Source: an uncultured Psychrobacter sp.
Lineage (GTDB): Bacteria > Pseudomonadota > Gammaproteobacteria > Pseudomonadales > Moraxellaceae
Direction: 5' to 3'
Length of the DNA stretch: 64,000 nt
NCBI RefSeq assembly: GCF_947488565.1
Contig: NZ_CANKZC010000004.1
Location: 248,001 to 312,000 of the forward strand
In this document: piece by piece, positions 8,595-17,693 of the stretch
How positions within the stretch are numbered: position 1 is the stretch's first letter
How the letters are laid out: each line of letters opens with the position of its first letter
Made by a program: the position numbers and the translations under genes
Notes under the pieces: generated by a model
The model's database searches: none
What the model was told of the DNA's origin: nothing
What the model saw: the letters and a program-made list of their open reading frames with translations, nothing else

Positions 8595-9395
8595 CTATTG
8601 CCAATACTCTTTTAACCATGGACTTGGTTTGACATGACGATACCATTTGCCGCCGCCACCTTTGATAGCATCGGGCGGATTAATCTCACCGTGAAAGATG
8701 ACGATTTTTGCGCCATCAGGCAGCGTTGGGGTACGTACTAGATTGAATGGAATAGGGGCAATGCATTGATATTTGAAGCTGACACACCAGTCTTTATCCC
8801 AATACTCTAAGTGGTGATGCTCGCGCAGATAGTTAGAAAGATAGGCTTGCTCGTGGCGAACCTGCGTGCGAATGGTCCCAAAGTTCCGCTCGAAGTTTGC
8901 CAGTAAGTCAGGATAGGTGCCCATGCCGATATTGAAGCGATAAACTGAGCTATTACCAATCATACGCCATGGTTTTTTCCAATCACGAATGATAACGACG
9001 CTGTCTGGGTGCGCTGCTTGATAGGTAAAAAATCCATCAATATTATCAACGATGACGATATCGATGTCTAAAAATAATGCCACCCCTTTGAGGTCATACA
9101 GCTCAGTCTTGAAGGTGGTGAGCTTTTTCCAACCACGCTCAGGGCCTGCAGGTAGATCCAGCTCAGGTATTGGGTAGCAGTTTACGGCAAGGTCAATACC
9201 TGTGCTGTCATCGGTCAGACATACCATCTGAAAGTCCAATGTCAGGTGGCGGCTAACCATATTATATAGGCGATTGACGTATTCTGGGCCATACTTATCA
9301 CCCCATTTCATACAAATGACATAACGCTGCTCAGGCTGACTATCGTTTGTATGAACTTGACTAGGAAAAGAGGTTTCAGTTTTTTCAGTTGCCAT
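8595..9395 (-). CDS. Putative LOS glycosyltransferase (GT-A type), paralogue of 848-1684
   Basis: Same family as the first glycosyltransferase of the locus: VICMKWGDKYG, MVCLTDD, FLDIDIVIVD with D110/D112 as the DxD pair, and IVIFHGEINPPDAIKG near the end, with H235 as the likely third metal ligand. The protein is 266 residues, with about 20 variable residues before the fold. Unlike the paralogue it keeps the histidine and lacks the His/Lys repeat, so it looks like the intact catalytic form. It lies between the LpxL-like acyltransferase gene and ugd on the same strand. Probably adds a core sugar. Confidence 0.8.
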   Translation of the reverse strand: MATEKTETSFPSQVHTNDSQPEQRYVICMKWGDKYGPEYVNRLYNMVSRHLTLDFQMVCLTDDSTGIDLAVNCYPIPELDLPAGPERGWKKLTTFKTELYDLKGVALFLDIDIVIVDNIDGFFTYQAAHPDSVVIIRDWKKPWRMIGNSSVYRFNIGMGTYPDLLANFERNFGTIRTQVRHEQAYLSNYLREHHHLEYWDKDWCVSFKYQCIAPIPFNLVRTPTLPDGAKIVIFHGEINPPDAIKGGGGKWYRHVKPSPWLKEYWQ

Positions 9396-9490
9396 AATAG
9401 ACTCGTATGGATATCAAGGAAGGGCTAAGAATGCTGATAATCTTAGCATAAATATGATTACCTGTAGCTTAGCAACTATAGGCGTACGCA

Positions 9491-10429
9491 CTAGTTATCT
9501 CTACTATCGCTAGGATACTTAGCTTGGTTAGTACGAATAAAGTCAGTCAAGGCTTTTTCGTCAGCATTATAAGGATTGCCCAGTTGAGGAATATGCTTGA
9601 AGCGCCGATAGCCCCACATATAGTGGCTGCATTTATCCTCAATCATATGCTGCATGGCCAGATTGAGCGCAAGAGCTGCTTTTTTTGCATCGCGATCATA
9701 CAGCGCTGGGTCATCAAGCTTATAACAATAAATATCAAATCCGCGCCCATCGTCACGGCGAATACAAGATAGGCCGACCAGTGCACATTTGGTTTTACTG
9801 GCAAGTTTAGAAGCTAGAGTACTGGTCAAAGTCTCAACACCAAAAAAAGGCACAACCACGCCGCCTGACGGATCAGGGACATGATCGGGCAGTACAATGC
9901 TAAATCCGCCTTGTTTCAGGGTTTTAAAGATGGCTTTGACCCCGCTACCATCGGTAGGTACTAGCGTTGCATTTAACCGCGAACGACCTTGCAGGACAAA
10001 GTCGTTAGTGATGTCGCCTTTGACAGGCTTATACATGATCGTTGGGGCGCCAAACTGATTGAGCCATGCGTTCATCATCTCCCATGTACCAAGGTGTGGG
10101 ACGATGGCTAGCATACCGTTAGGGCTTGCCAATCCTTCTAGTAAAATATCTTTATCGTGCACATCACGTATCTGATTGATGCTCCACTCAGGCGACATCG
10201 CCCAGCTTTTAATCGACTCAATACTAGTCAAACATTGATGATAGATAATGTCTTTGGTTAGGGCTTTTTTTTGCTGCTCTGATAAATCATTAGCAATCAG
10301 CGCTATATTGATATTGACAGTGCGCATGATGCTCATACTGGGTATTTTGACGATTATCCAAGCAACAAAACGTGCCAGTATCTGCAATACAGATAATGGC
10401 ACGTACTTAAAAATATGATATGGATTCAT
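9491..10429 (-). CDS. Lipid A biosynthesis acyltransferase (LpxL/HtrB family)
   Basis: Inner-membrane enzyme that adds a secondary acyl chain to the Kdo2-lipid A precursor. An N-terminal hydrophobic segment (about residues 10-30) is followed by the H-x4-E catalytic motif in HLGTWE, then a conserved LPDHVPDPSGG block and FFGVETLT. Length of 312 residues is typical. I chose the ATG at 10429 over the GTG two codons earlier. Whether it is the LpxL or LpxM type cannot be told. It lies between aspS and a glycosyltransferase gene on the same strand, 67 bases after aspS, which ties lipid A acylation to the LOS sugar genes. Confidence 0.85.
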   Translation of the reverse strand: MNPYHIFKYVPLSVLQILARFVAWIIVKIPSMSIMRTVNINIALIANDLSEQQKKALTKDIIYHQCLTSIESIKSWAMSPEWSINQIRDVHDKDILLEGLASPNGMLAIVPHLGTWEMMNAWLNQFGAPTIMYKPVKGDITNDFVLQGRSRLNATLVPTDGSGVKAIFKTLKQGGFSIVLPDHVPDPSGGVVVPFFGVETLTSTLASKLASKTKCALVGLSCIRRDDGRGFDIYCYKLDDPALYDRDAKKAALALNLAMQHMIEDKCSHYMWGYRRFKHIPQLGNPYNADEKALTDFIRTNQAKYPSDSRDN

Positions 10430-10496
10430 GACCACTCACAAGGTGATAAATCATGTAATCTATCAGCTAAAAAATAGCTAAACATAATCAAATGGC

Positions 10497-12326
10497 CTAC
10501 TGCGCAGGTCTATTACTGTCAGCCTGTGCTTTTTCTCGCACACGAATACCAAGGTCACGTAGTTGCTTGCTATCGACTTCAGCAGGTGCTTGCGTTAGTG
10601 GACATTCAGCAGTTTTAGTTTTTGGGAAGGCAATGACATCACGAATAGAGTCTGCACCTACCATTAGCATAATCAGACGATCTAAACCGAAAGCCAAACC
10701 ACCATGCGGCGGTGCACCAAATTTTAGGGCATCAAGTAAGAAACCAAACTTGTCTTCAGCCTCTTGCTCACCGATACCAAGCGCTTCGAGTACGGCTTGC
10801 TGCATATCATAGGTATTGATACGTAAGCTACCACCACCAACTTCTGTACCGTTTAGTACCATATCATAAGCGATAGATAACGCAGTTTCTGGACTATCTT
10901 TTAGCTCCTGCACAGAACCTTTAGGTTTAGTAAACGGATGGTGCATTGACGTCCATTTGCCATCGTCAGTCTCTTCAAACATTGGGAAGTCAGTCACCCA
11001 AAGCGGTGCCCACTCACACGTCGTCATCTCTAAGTCTAGACCGATTTTTTGACGTAATGCGCCCATCGCATCGTTTACCACACTGGCTTTATCTGCACCA
11101 AAGAAGATAATATCGCCATCTTCTGCATCAGTACGTTCAATGAGGCTTACCAATACATCATCAGTCATATTTTTAATAATGGGTGACTGTAAGCCAGATT
11201 CTTGGTCTACGCCATTGTTGATTGTGCTAGCATCATTGACTTTAATGTATGCCAAACCGCGCGCACCATAAATGCCAACGAACTTAGTATAAGCATCGAT
11301 TTGTTTACGGCTTAATGAAGCGCCGCCAGGGATACGTAGGGCAGCGACGCGACCTTTAGGGTCATTCGCAGGCCCGGCAAATACTTTAAAATCAACGTCT
11401 TTCATTAGGTCTGCAACGTCAACCAGCTTTAATGGAATACGTAAGTCAGGCTTGTCTGACGCGTAGTCACGCATCGCCTCGGCATAAGTCATACGTGGGA
11501 ACTGGTCAAACTCAACGTCCATCATGGTCTTAAATAAATGCTTAATTAGACCTTCGTTGATGTTCATGATCTCTTCTTCATTTAAGAAAGAAGTCTCGAT
11601 ATCTACTTGGGTAAATTCAGGCTGACGGTCAGCACGTAAGTCTTCATCACGAAAGCATTTGGCGATTTGATAATAGCGGTCAAAGCCTGACACCATGAGC
11701 AACTGCTTAAATAACTGCGGCGACTGCGGTAGGGCAAAGAAGTTACCAGGACGAGTACGTGAAGGCACCAGATAGTCACGTGCACCTTCAGGGGTTGCAC
11801 GAGTCAAGATAGGCGTTTCAACATCTAAGAAACCATGATCGTCAAGGTAGCGGCGAATCGCTGAGGTGGCTTTAGCGCGAAATACCATACGCTCTTGCAT
11901 TTGCGGGCGACGCATATCAAGATAACGATACTTAAGACGTAAATCTTCTGATACGGTGGTGTTTTCGTCATTTAATGGGAATGGCGGGGTCTCAGACTTT
12001 GCTAATACTTCAATCTCTTTGCCCAATAGCTCAATCTGACCACTGGTCATATTGTTGTTTTCTGTGCCTTCATAACGGCGGCGTACGCGGCCAGTAATTT
12101 TTAGCACGTATTCAGGACGTACCGCATCGGCAGTAGCGAACGCTTCTGGGGTGTCAGGATCGACAACCACCTGTAAGATACCAGCACGGTCACGCATGTC
12201 TAAAAAAATCACGCCGCCATGATCGCGACGACGATGTACCCAGCCTACGATGCTGATAGTTTGTTCTAACAGGCTCTCAGTGACAGCGCCACAATATTCG
12301 TCTCGGTATTTGCTATGCACCGCCAT
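10497..12326 (-). CDS. aspS: Aspartyl-tRNA synthetase
   Basis: Charges tRNA-Asp (and possibly tRNA-Asn) with aspartate. N-terminal OB-fold anticodon-binding domain ([20 protein letters not shown]), class II motif 2 ([17 protein letters not shown]), the bacterial GAD insertion domain ([16 protein letters not shown]) and motif 3 ([11 protein letters not shown]). Start: I prefer the ATG at 12326 ([13 protein letters not shown]), preceded by gagag; an ATG at 12356 and a TTG at 12389 are in frame but have poorer sites. About 610 residues against roughly 590 in E. coli. It is first in the - strand group that continues into the LOS right arm. Very secure. Confidence 0.95.
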   Translation of the reverse strand: MAVHSKYRDEYCGAVTESLLEQTISIVGWVHRRRDHGGVIFLDMRDRAGILQVVVDPDTPEAFATADAVRPEYVLKITGRVRRRYEGTENNNMTSGQIELLGKEIEVLAKSETPPFPLNDENTTVSEDLRLKYRYLDMRRPQMQERMVFRAKATSAIRRYLDDHGFLDVETPILTRATPEGARDYLVPSRTRPGNFFALPQSPQLFKQLLMVSGFDRYYQIAKCFRDEDLRADRQPEFTQVDIETSFLNEEEIMNINEGLIKHLFKTMMDVEFDQFPRMTYAEAMRDYASDKPDLRIPLKLVDVADLMKDVDFKVFAGPANDPKGRVAALRIPGGASLSRKQIDAYTKFVGIYGARGLAYIKVNDASTINNGVDQESGLQSPIIKNMTDDVLVSLIERTDAEDGDIIFFGADKASVVNDAMGALRQKIGLDLEMTTCEWAPLWVTDFPMFEETDDGKWTSMHHPFTKPKGSVQELKDSPETALSIAYDMVLNGTEVGGGSLRINTYDMQQAVLEALGIGEQEAEDKFGFLLDALKFGAPPHGGLAFGLDRLIMLMVGADSIRDVIAFPKTKTAECPLTQAPAEVDSKQLRDLGIRVREKAQADSNRPAQ

Positions 12327-12863
12327 TTCGCTCTCTGTTGTAATGCTCTGCGTCATAATATTAGTTATCCAGTTATCAGCCCAATTCAAAGTACAATAAT
12401 GCAGCCATCGCTATATGATTTCAACCATTGGTTATTCTTACTTAGTCCAGCACAAACTATGATGACCGATATAGCCATATAATAGGATTGTCATGGTTTA
12501 TCGATTAAAATTATTGGTTCAGGCGCTGCTATCTCAATACATGTTGGATTCATGTCATCAAAAAATAGCAAATAAAACGCGATCAAGACAAATCCTCATC
12601 GCGTTGGCTGCATAAAATAGATATAAGCGCATATTATGCCTAAAGTGCTTTTGTTATACAACTGTCCTTGCGCAATCCTAGTGCAATCAGTCTTTACTAA
12701 TAACATAGCGTACCAATGTATAAAGCACTGTTATACTCGCAGCTTATAAAGTAACCATTAAAATCGTCGCCCTGCTTGAAAACCGTCTATAAAGTGCGCA
12801 TATCAAGCTAACGCTAACCCTATTATCTTCATACTCTAGCCTCTTATTTAAGGAAAACGCTTC
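12327..12863. other. Divergent intergenic gap between aspS and the sohB-like gene
   Basis: About 500 bases that must hold both promoters. It contains an 8-base perfect inverted repeat (aacgcgat at 12576-12583, atcgcgtt at 12598-12605) without a T-run, and a 40-codon reading frame at 12493-12615 (+) preceded by taggattgtc. I do not recognise that peptide and do not claim it as a gene. Confidence 0.4.
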
Positions 12864-13832
12864 ATGTTATTTCATCCTTCTAAAAACCCAGTAGAACTCA
12901 GAGTTATTCATCTAAATAAAAACCAAGAACAACGTCGCCAAGATTTGATGGAGGCGACACAAGGCAAAGCTGCATTAAAACAGCTAAAAAAGCGTATGGC
13001 CAAAAAAGCCAAGCAAGCTTTAAAAGATAAAGCTAAAGGTAAAAATAAAAGCAATCAAGTTTTCGTACTTGACTTCGATGGTGATATTAAAGCGTCTGCT
13101 GTCAGGCATTTGCGTGAGGAGATCAGTACGCTGATAAGTACGGCTAATGAAGGCGATGAGGTCGTTGTGCGTCTTGAGTCTCCTGGGGGCTTAGTGCATG
13201 GGTATGGACTTGCAGCAGCGCAGCTAGCCCGGCTAAAAGATGCGGGTCTTAAGTTGACTGTATGTGTGGATAAAGTTGCCGCCAGTGGTGGTTATATGAT
13301 GGCCTGTGTCGCTGACAATATAGTAGCAGCACCGTTCGCTGTGATCGGCTCAATCGGTGTGGTGTCACAACTGCCAAACTTTCATAAATGGCTCAAAAAC
13401 CACGATGTTGATTATGAGATGTTTACCGCTGGTGATTACAAACGTACCGTAACAGTCTTTGGTGAAAACGATGCTGAAGACCGTGCCAAATACCAAGAAG
13501 AGCTTGAGCAAACGCATGAGCTGTTTAAGCATTTTGTTAATCGTTACCGCTCAGTACTAGATTTAGATAAAGTGGCGACTGGTGAGCATTGGTATGGCGA
13601 AGACGCGCTACATCTCAATCTGGTTGACAAGCTGCAAACCTCAGATAGCTACCTTTTAGAGCTGATGGCTAATAATGAAGTCTATGCACTGCATTCACGC
13701 CAAAAGCCAACTTTGGCAGAAAAGTTAGGACTGTCGCAGGCGGCAGAAGCGACTTTGAGCATGGCTGCTGACAAGCTTCCTGATGCCTTGATGCGCTTTG
13801 ATCTTAATAGTCGTTTAAATATTTTAAAGTAA
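12864..13832 (+). CDS. sohB: SohB-like S49 family peptidase lacking an N-terminal anchor
   Basis: Serine peptidase of the SppA/SohB group (S49, ClpP-like fold), thought to act in envelope quality control. The S49 core begins near residue 66: LESPGGLVHGYGL, then the nucleophile S141 in VAASGGYMMAC and the general base K193 in GDYKRTVT, with GEHWYGEDAL after. E. coli SohB has a membrane helix before this region; here the protein starts inside the segment that follows it. An in-frame stop lies four codons upstream of the ATG and aaggaaaa precedes it, so the short start is forced. Residues 36-63 are very Lys-rich. Cytoplasmic or peripheral location is my inference. Confidence 0.88.
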   Translation: MLFHPSKNPVELRVIHLNKNQEQRRQDLMEATQGKAALKQLKKRMAKKAKQALKDKAKGKNKSNQVFVLDFDGDIKASAVRHLREEISTLISTANEGDEVVVRLESPGGLVHGYGLAAAQLARLKDAGLKLTVCVDKVAASGGYMMACVADNIVAAPFAVIGSIGVVSQLPNFHKWLKNHDVDYEMFTAGDYKRTVTVFGENDAEDRAKYQEELEQTHELFKHFVNRYRSVLDLDKVATGEHWYGEDALHLNLVDKLQTSDSYLLELMANNEVYALHSRQKPTLAEKLGLSQAAEATLSMAADKLPDALMRFDLNSRLNILK

Positions 13833-13919
13833 AAATTTAATTATTAGCTATAAATATGAGGCATAAAATTAGTTTTAAAATTTTGTGTTGATCTAACAAA
13901 TTCATTTAGTAAATATAAA

Positions 13920-13948
13920 GGTGTGGCCTAGTCGGTCGCGCCTTTTTT
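13920..13948 (+). terminator. Intrinsic terminator after the sohB-like gene
   Basis: A 9-base stem with GU pairs (13920-13928 with 13934-13942), a 5-base loop and six Ts. It lies 87 bases after the stop. Confidence 0.75.
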
Positions 13949-14068
13949 ACTGTTTATTGATAATGGCTATGTTATAAATGTAGCAGATAAAAAATAGTAA
14001 ACGTACGTACACTGTATAAGTGAAATCGAGCTTTATTAAGAAACCCAACAAGGAAGAGGATAATAATC

Positions 14069-15328
14069 ATGTCTACAGACACCGCTACCGTTATGTTCAC
14101 TGCTACATCACAAGGTCAAGCTATGTATGAGCAAGTCAAAGAATTTATCACTACTCAAATTGAGCCGATAGAAGCGCAGTTTTGGCAAGACTGCCACGAG
14201 CAAAACCCTGATGGTAATTGGAAAAACTGGCAATGGCCCGAAAAGTACGAAAGTCTACGCAAGCAGGCTCGAGAAGCTGGGTTGTGGAACCTGTTTTTAC
14301 CGGATGATACCTTAGGCGCTGGATTATCTGTCACTGACTATGCTCCAATTGCAGAGTTGACAGGACGCAGCTTATTGGCTCCTTATGTTTTCAACTGCAA
14401 TGCGCCAGATAGTGGCAATATGGAGCTGCTATGGCGTTATGGTTCTGAGGAGCAGCAAGACAAGTGGCTCACGCCATTGTTAGAAGGTAAAACCCGCTCG
14501 GTATTTTGCATGACTGAGCCTGAAGTAGCGTCAAGTGATGCAACCAACATGCAGACGACGGCTGTGGTCGAAGGTGATGAGATTGTTATCAATGGTAGCA
14601 AGTGGTGGTCGTCAGGTTTAGGTGATCCTGCGGTTGATGTATTAATCGTGATGGCTTATACCCTTGACGAGAATAAAGACCGTCACCATCAGCATTCGAT
14701 GGTATTAGTACCCGCAAAAACAGCAGGCGTCAATATTGAGCGTATGCTAAAAGTATTCGGTGATTATGACGCGCCGCATGGTCACGGAGAAGTTAGCTTC
14801 GATAATGTACGTGTGCCAGTCAGTCACTTTATTGGTGGGCCCGGTATGGGCTTTGAGATTGCTCAAGGCCGCTTAGGACCAGGTCGTATTCATCACTGTA
14901 TGCGCTGTATTGGTGCGGCAGAGAAGTCTTTAGAGTTAGCCGTTGCTCGCGGTATGGAGCGAGTAGCTTTTGGCAAACCGCTATTACAACTGGGTGGTAA
15001 CCTCGAACGTATCAGTGATGCTCGTATCAAAATCGATCAAGCGCGCCTGCTTACTCTATACGCTGCCCAAAAAATGGACGCACAAGGCACCAAAGCGGCA
15101 TTGACAGAGATATCAGCCATCAAAGTTGTAGCGCCAACGGTATTGCAAGAAGTGGTCGATATGACGATTCAGATTCATGGTGGTATGGGTGTGTGCCAAG
15201 ATACAATGTTGCCCAGCTTTTTTGCACAAGCTCGCGCGCTACGTCTAGCCGATGGCCCTGATGAAGTGCATAAAACCATGATTGCCAAATTAGAATTAAA
15301 GCGTCAAGGGTTTCGACTCAAACGCTAA
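14069..15328 (+). CDS. Acyl-CoA dehydrogenase, ACAD10/11 and LvaC type
   Basis: FAD-dependent acyl-CoA dehydrogenase family member (419 residues) with the usual order: helical N-domain, CMTEPEVASSDATN beta-domain start, INGSKWWSSG, and C-domain with IQIHGGMGV and LRLADGPDEVH. The long N-terminal helix region and WKNWQWP resemble the ACAD10/11 branch rather than classic fatty acyl dehydrogenases. In that branch (Pseudomonas LvaC, mammalian ACAD10/11) the enzyme works on phosphorylated 4-hydroxyacyl-CoA made by a partner kinase, and an APH-fold kinase gene is next downstream. Start is supported by aggaagagga. Function in 4-hydroxy acid breakdown is inferred from family and context. Confidence 0.88.
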   Translation: MSTDTATVMFTATSQGQAMYEQVKEFITTQIEPIEAQFWQDCHEQNPDGNWKNWQWPEKYESLRKQAREAGLWNLFLPDDTLGAGLSVTDYAPIAELTGRSLLAPYVFNCNAPDSGNMELLWRYGSEEQQDKWLTPLLEGKTRSVFCMTEPEVASSDATNMQTTAVVEGDEIVINGSKWWSSGLGDPAVDVLIVMAYTLDENKDRHHQHSMVLVPAKTAGVNIERMLKVFGDYDAPHGHGEVSFDNVRVPVSHFIGGPGMGFEIAQGRLGPGRIHHCMRCIGAAEKSLELAVARGMERVAFGKPLLQLGGNLERISDARIKIDQARLLTLYAAQKMDAQGTKAALTEISAIKVVAPTVLQEVVDMTIQIHGGMGVCQDTMLPSFFAQARALRLADGPDEVHKTMIAKLELKRQGFRLKR

Positions 15329-15518
15329 TTGATAATCTATGAGTCATTAAAATAGCCTAAGCAAAAGAGATTCAATTTAGTAATAGATAATCGATTTGAA
15401 AGCAGTTTTTTAAAAACACTCAAGCGTAAAATAGGCTTAGAAGTCGGTCTTTTTAAAAATATGAAAATATCAGTATTAACACGAGGCTACCAAGCGCCTA
15501 CAGGATAAGGAATATCAC

Positions 15519-16781
15519 ATGGCAACAGATAATAATACAGCAGTTAATAATAAGGTCTTAGACAAAGGCGGCGATGTTCGAAAAGGCGAAGAGCTGGATG
15601 CTCAAGCTGTCAGCGCATGGCTACGTGAACAGGATGTTGATATAAACGGTGAGCCTACCGTCACGCAGTTCTCAGGCGGTGCGTCAAACTGGACTTACCG
15701 GCTACAATATGAAGGCACGGGTGCAGATCAAGATTTGATCTTGCGTCGTCCGCCAAAAGGCACCAAAGCCAAGTCAGCGCATGACATGGTGCGTGAATAT
15801 ACGGTACAAAATGCGCTAATGGACGCTTATCCATATGTACCAAAGATGGTGGCGCTATGTACCGATGAGTCGGTCATCGGTGCCGACTTTTATGTCATGG
15901 AGCGTATGGAAGGCATCATTCCGCGCGCCAATCTGCCCAAAGAGATTGATTTAGATGAGGCGCAGACACGCGAATTATGTACTAATGTGATTGATGCACT
16001 GATTGAGCTGCATCAAGTTGATTATCAAGACCATCCTGACTTAGTGGCACTAGGTCGCGGTGACGGCTACTGTGAGCGACAAGTCAGTGGTTGGGATAAG
16101 CGTTATGTAAAAGCTAAAACACCTAACGTGCCAAGCTTTGCCTTGGTGCGTCAATGGCTTGGTAAGCATACACCGACTGATAGCGCCACTTGTGTCATTC
16201 ATAATGATTGGCGCTTTGATAATGTGATTTTAGATGCCCAAGATCCGACCAAGGTCATTGGCGTGCTCGATTGGGAAATGGCTACTTTAGGCGATCCATT
16301 GATGGATTTGGGCAGCGCCTTGGCCTATTGGATTGAGGCAGATGACAACATCATTATGCAGCAATCCCGCCGTCAGCCGACGCATCTAAAAGGCATGATG
16401 ACCCGTGATGAAGTGGTGGATTATTACCTCGAGCGTACGGGTTTACAGATAGATAACTGGACGTTTTATGAGGTATTTGGGTTATTTCGCTTAGCGGGTA
16501 TCGTACAACAAATCTATTATCGCTATTATAATAAACAAACCACCAATCCTGCTTTCAAAAACTTTTGGATTATCGTTCATGTATTGCATGCTAAGTGTCT
16601 AAAGCTGATTGCAAAGTATGAAGGCGATGCGTTATTCACGACTCGGGTACAGCCGCATCTGCAAGATATGGGCGTCGATGCTACGATGGTTGAGCAGCTA
16701 CCAAGCCCAGTAAAAAAAGTCATTAAAAGCATACTGCCAAAAGGCTACTTTGAGCAAGATACTAAGCCATCTGACAAGTAA
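15519..16781 (+). CDS. APH-fold phosphotransferase, ACAD10/11 N-domain and LvaA type
   Basis: Kinase-like protein of the aminoglycoside phosphotransferase fold, but of the branch that phosphorylates 4-hydroxyacyl-CoA rather than drugs. Motifs: FSGGASNWTY (nucleotide loop), LRRPPKG, catalytic loop VIHNDWRFDN (H228, D230) and GVLDWEMATLGDP (D251 as the metal ligand, in place of DFG). Length 420. It is 190 bases after the acyl-CoA dehydrogenase gene, the same pairing that is fused into one polypeptide in mammalian ACAD10/11. It should not be reported as an antibiotic resistance gene. The substrate is inferred. Confidence 0.88.
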   Translation: MATDNNTAVNNKVLDKGGDVRKGEELDAQAVSAWLREQDVDINGEPTVTQFSGGASNWTYRLQYEGTGADQDLILRRPPKGTKAKSAHDMVREYTVQNALMDAYPYVPKMVALCTDESVIGADFYVMERMEGIIPRANLPKEIDLDEAQTRELCTNVIDALIELHQVDYQDHPDLVALGRGDGYCERQVSGWDKRYVKAKTPNVPSFALVRQWLGKHTPTDSATCVIHNDWRFDNVILDAQDPTKVIGVLDWEMATLGDPLMDLGSALAYWIEADDNIIMQQSRRQPTHLKGMMTRDEVVDYYLERTGLQIDNWTFYEVFGLFRLAGIVQQIYYRYYNKQTTNPAFKNFWIIVHVLHAKCLKLIAKYEGDALFTTRVQPHLQDMGVDATMVEQLPSPVKKVIKSILPKGYFEQDTKPSDK

Positions 16782-16813
16782 AACTTTAAAATACAATAAA
16801 AGGTAATAGTGTT

Positions 16814-17566
16814 ATGACAACTATTCTCTTGGCACGCCATGGTCAAGCATCGTTCGGACAAGAAAATTACGACCAGCTTTCAGAATTAGGTAGTAAGCAG
16901 GCGCGCTTGCTTGGTCAGCATTATGCGACCACACAGCGCCGTATCGATGCCATATTTACAGGGAGCCTATCAAGACAACAAGACTCTGCACGCTACTTTT
17001 GGGAGACCTACCAATCTTCTATAGCTGCTGGCGATGTGACACCTGCACTAGATCTGTCTGCTCCTGATAGCTATGTGATCGATGCCTTTAACGAGTTTAA
17101 CCATAAGGACGTTTTTATTAAGTCTGACCCCGCTTTTACGACTCAAGAAGCGATTGCCGCAGAGCTTGCCAAGTCCGACACACCAAAGGCTCGTTTAGCC
17201 GAGTTGTTTAATCTTGCTATGCAGCGTTGGCATGCTGGTCATAATGATTCAGACTACCTAGAGAGTTGGCCACAGTTTAACTTACGCGCGCAGCAAGCAC
17301 TTGAGCATGTACGCACACAAGCTGCACAATTAAGTCATTTAGGACGTGATAGTACGATATTAGTGTTTACCTCAGGTGGCGTCATCGCTGCTATTACTGC
17401 GCATTTACTGCAGCAAGGTAGTCAGACGGCCTATCAATTGAATAGAAGCCTTGTCAATACAGGTGTGACCTCTATTACTGTAAAAGAGCAAGTGCCGCGT
17501 TTATTGTCCTTAAACGAATATAGTCATTTATTTGCGGATAGTAAGCGCTACGTCACTTGGCGCTAG
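16814..17566 (+). CDS. Histidine phosphatase family protein
   Basis: Phosphoglycerate mutase-like phosphatase: LLARHGQ at residues 6-11 gives the RHG catalytic histidine (H9), a second arginine block is in TGSLSRQQDSA, and VFTSGGVIAA is the C-terminal motif, where many family members have a His before the GG. 250 residues. It begins 32 bases after the APH-type kinase gene, so the two are very likely co-transcribed. A phosphatase beside a kinase that phosphorylates hydroxyacyl-CoA suggests removal of stalled phospho-intermediates, but this is a guess. The substrate cannot be read from sequence. Confidence 0.85.
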   Translation: MTTILLARHGQASFGQENYDQLSELGSKQARLLGQHYATTQRRIDAIFTGSLSRQQDSARYFWETYQSSIAAGDVTPALDLSAPDSYVIDAFNEFNHKDVFIKSDPAFTTQEAIAAELAKSDTPKARLAELFNLAMQRWHAGHNDSDYLESWPQFNLRAQQALEHVRTQAAQLSHLGRDSTILVFTSGGVIAAITAHLLQQGSQTAYQLNRSLVNTGVTSITVKEQVPRLLSLNEYSHLFADSKRYVTWR

Positions 17567-17693
17567 CAGTCTTCATCATTGTTTTTGATACACAACCGAC
17601 ACCCATCTGCTCAGACATATCTACTATAATAAATGGTTTTTGAAGACCTGCTTTTAGATTTATATTAATGCACTGATAGAGAAAGGACTGCTT

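Noticed and set aside
10492..10812. 106-codon + strand frame
   Set aside because: It lies within aspS on the opposite strand and has no family resemblance.
12493..12615. 40-codon + strand frame with taggat before the ATG
   Set aside because: Too short, not recognised, and no sign of selection can be judged; left as an intergenic note.
15519..16781. Aminoglycoside resistance kinase
   Set aside because: The fold is APH-like, but the motifs and the acyl-CoA dehydrogenase neighbour place it in the ACAD10/11-LvaA branch.
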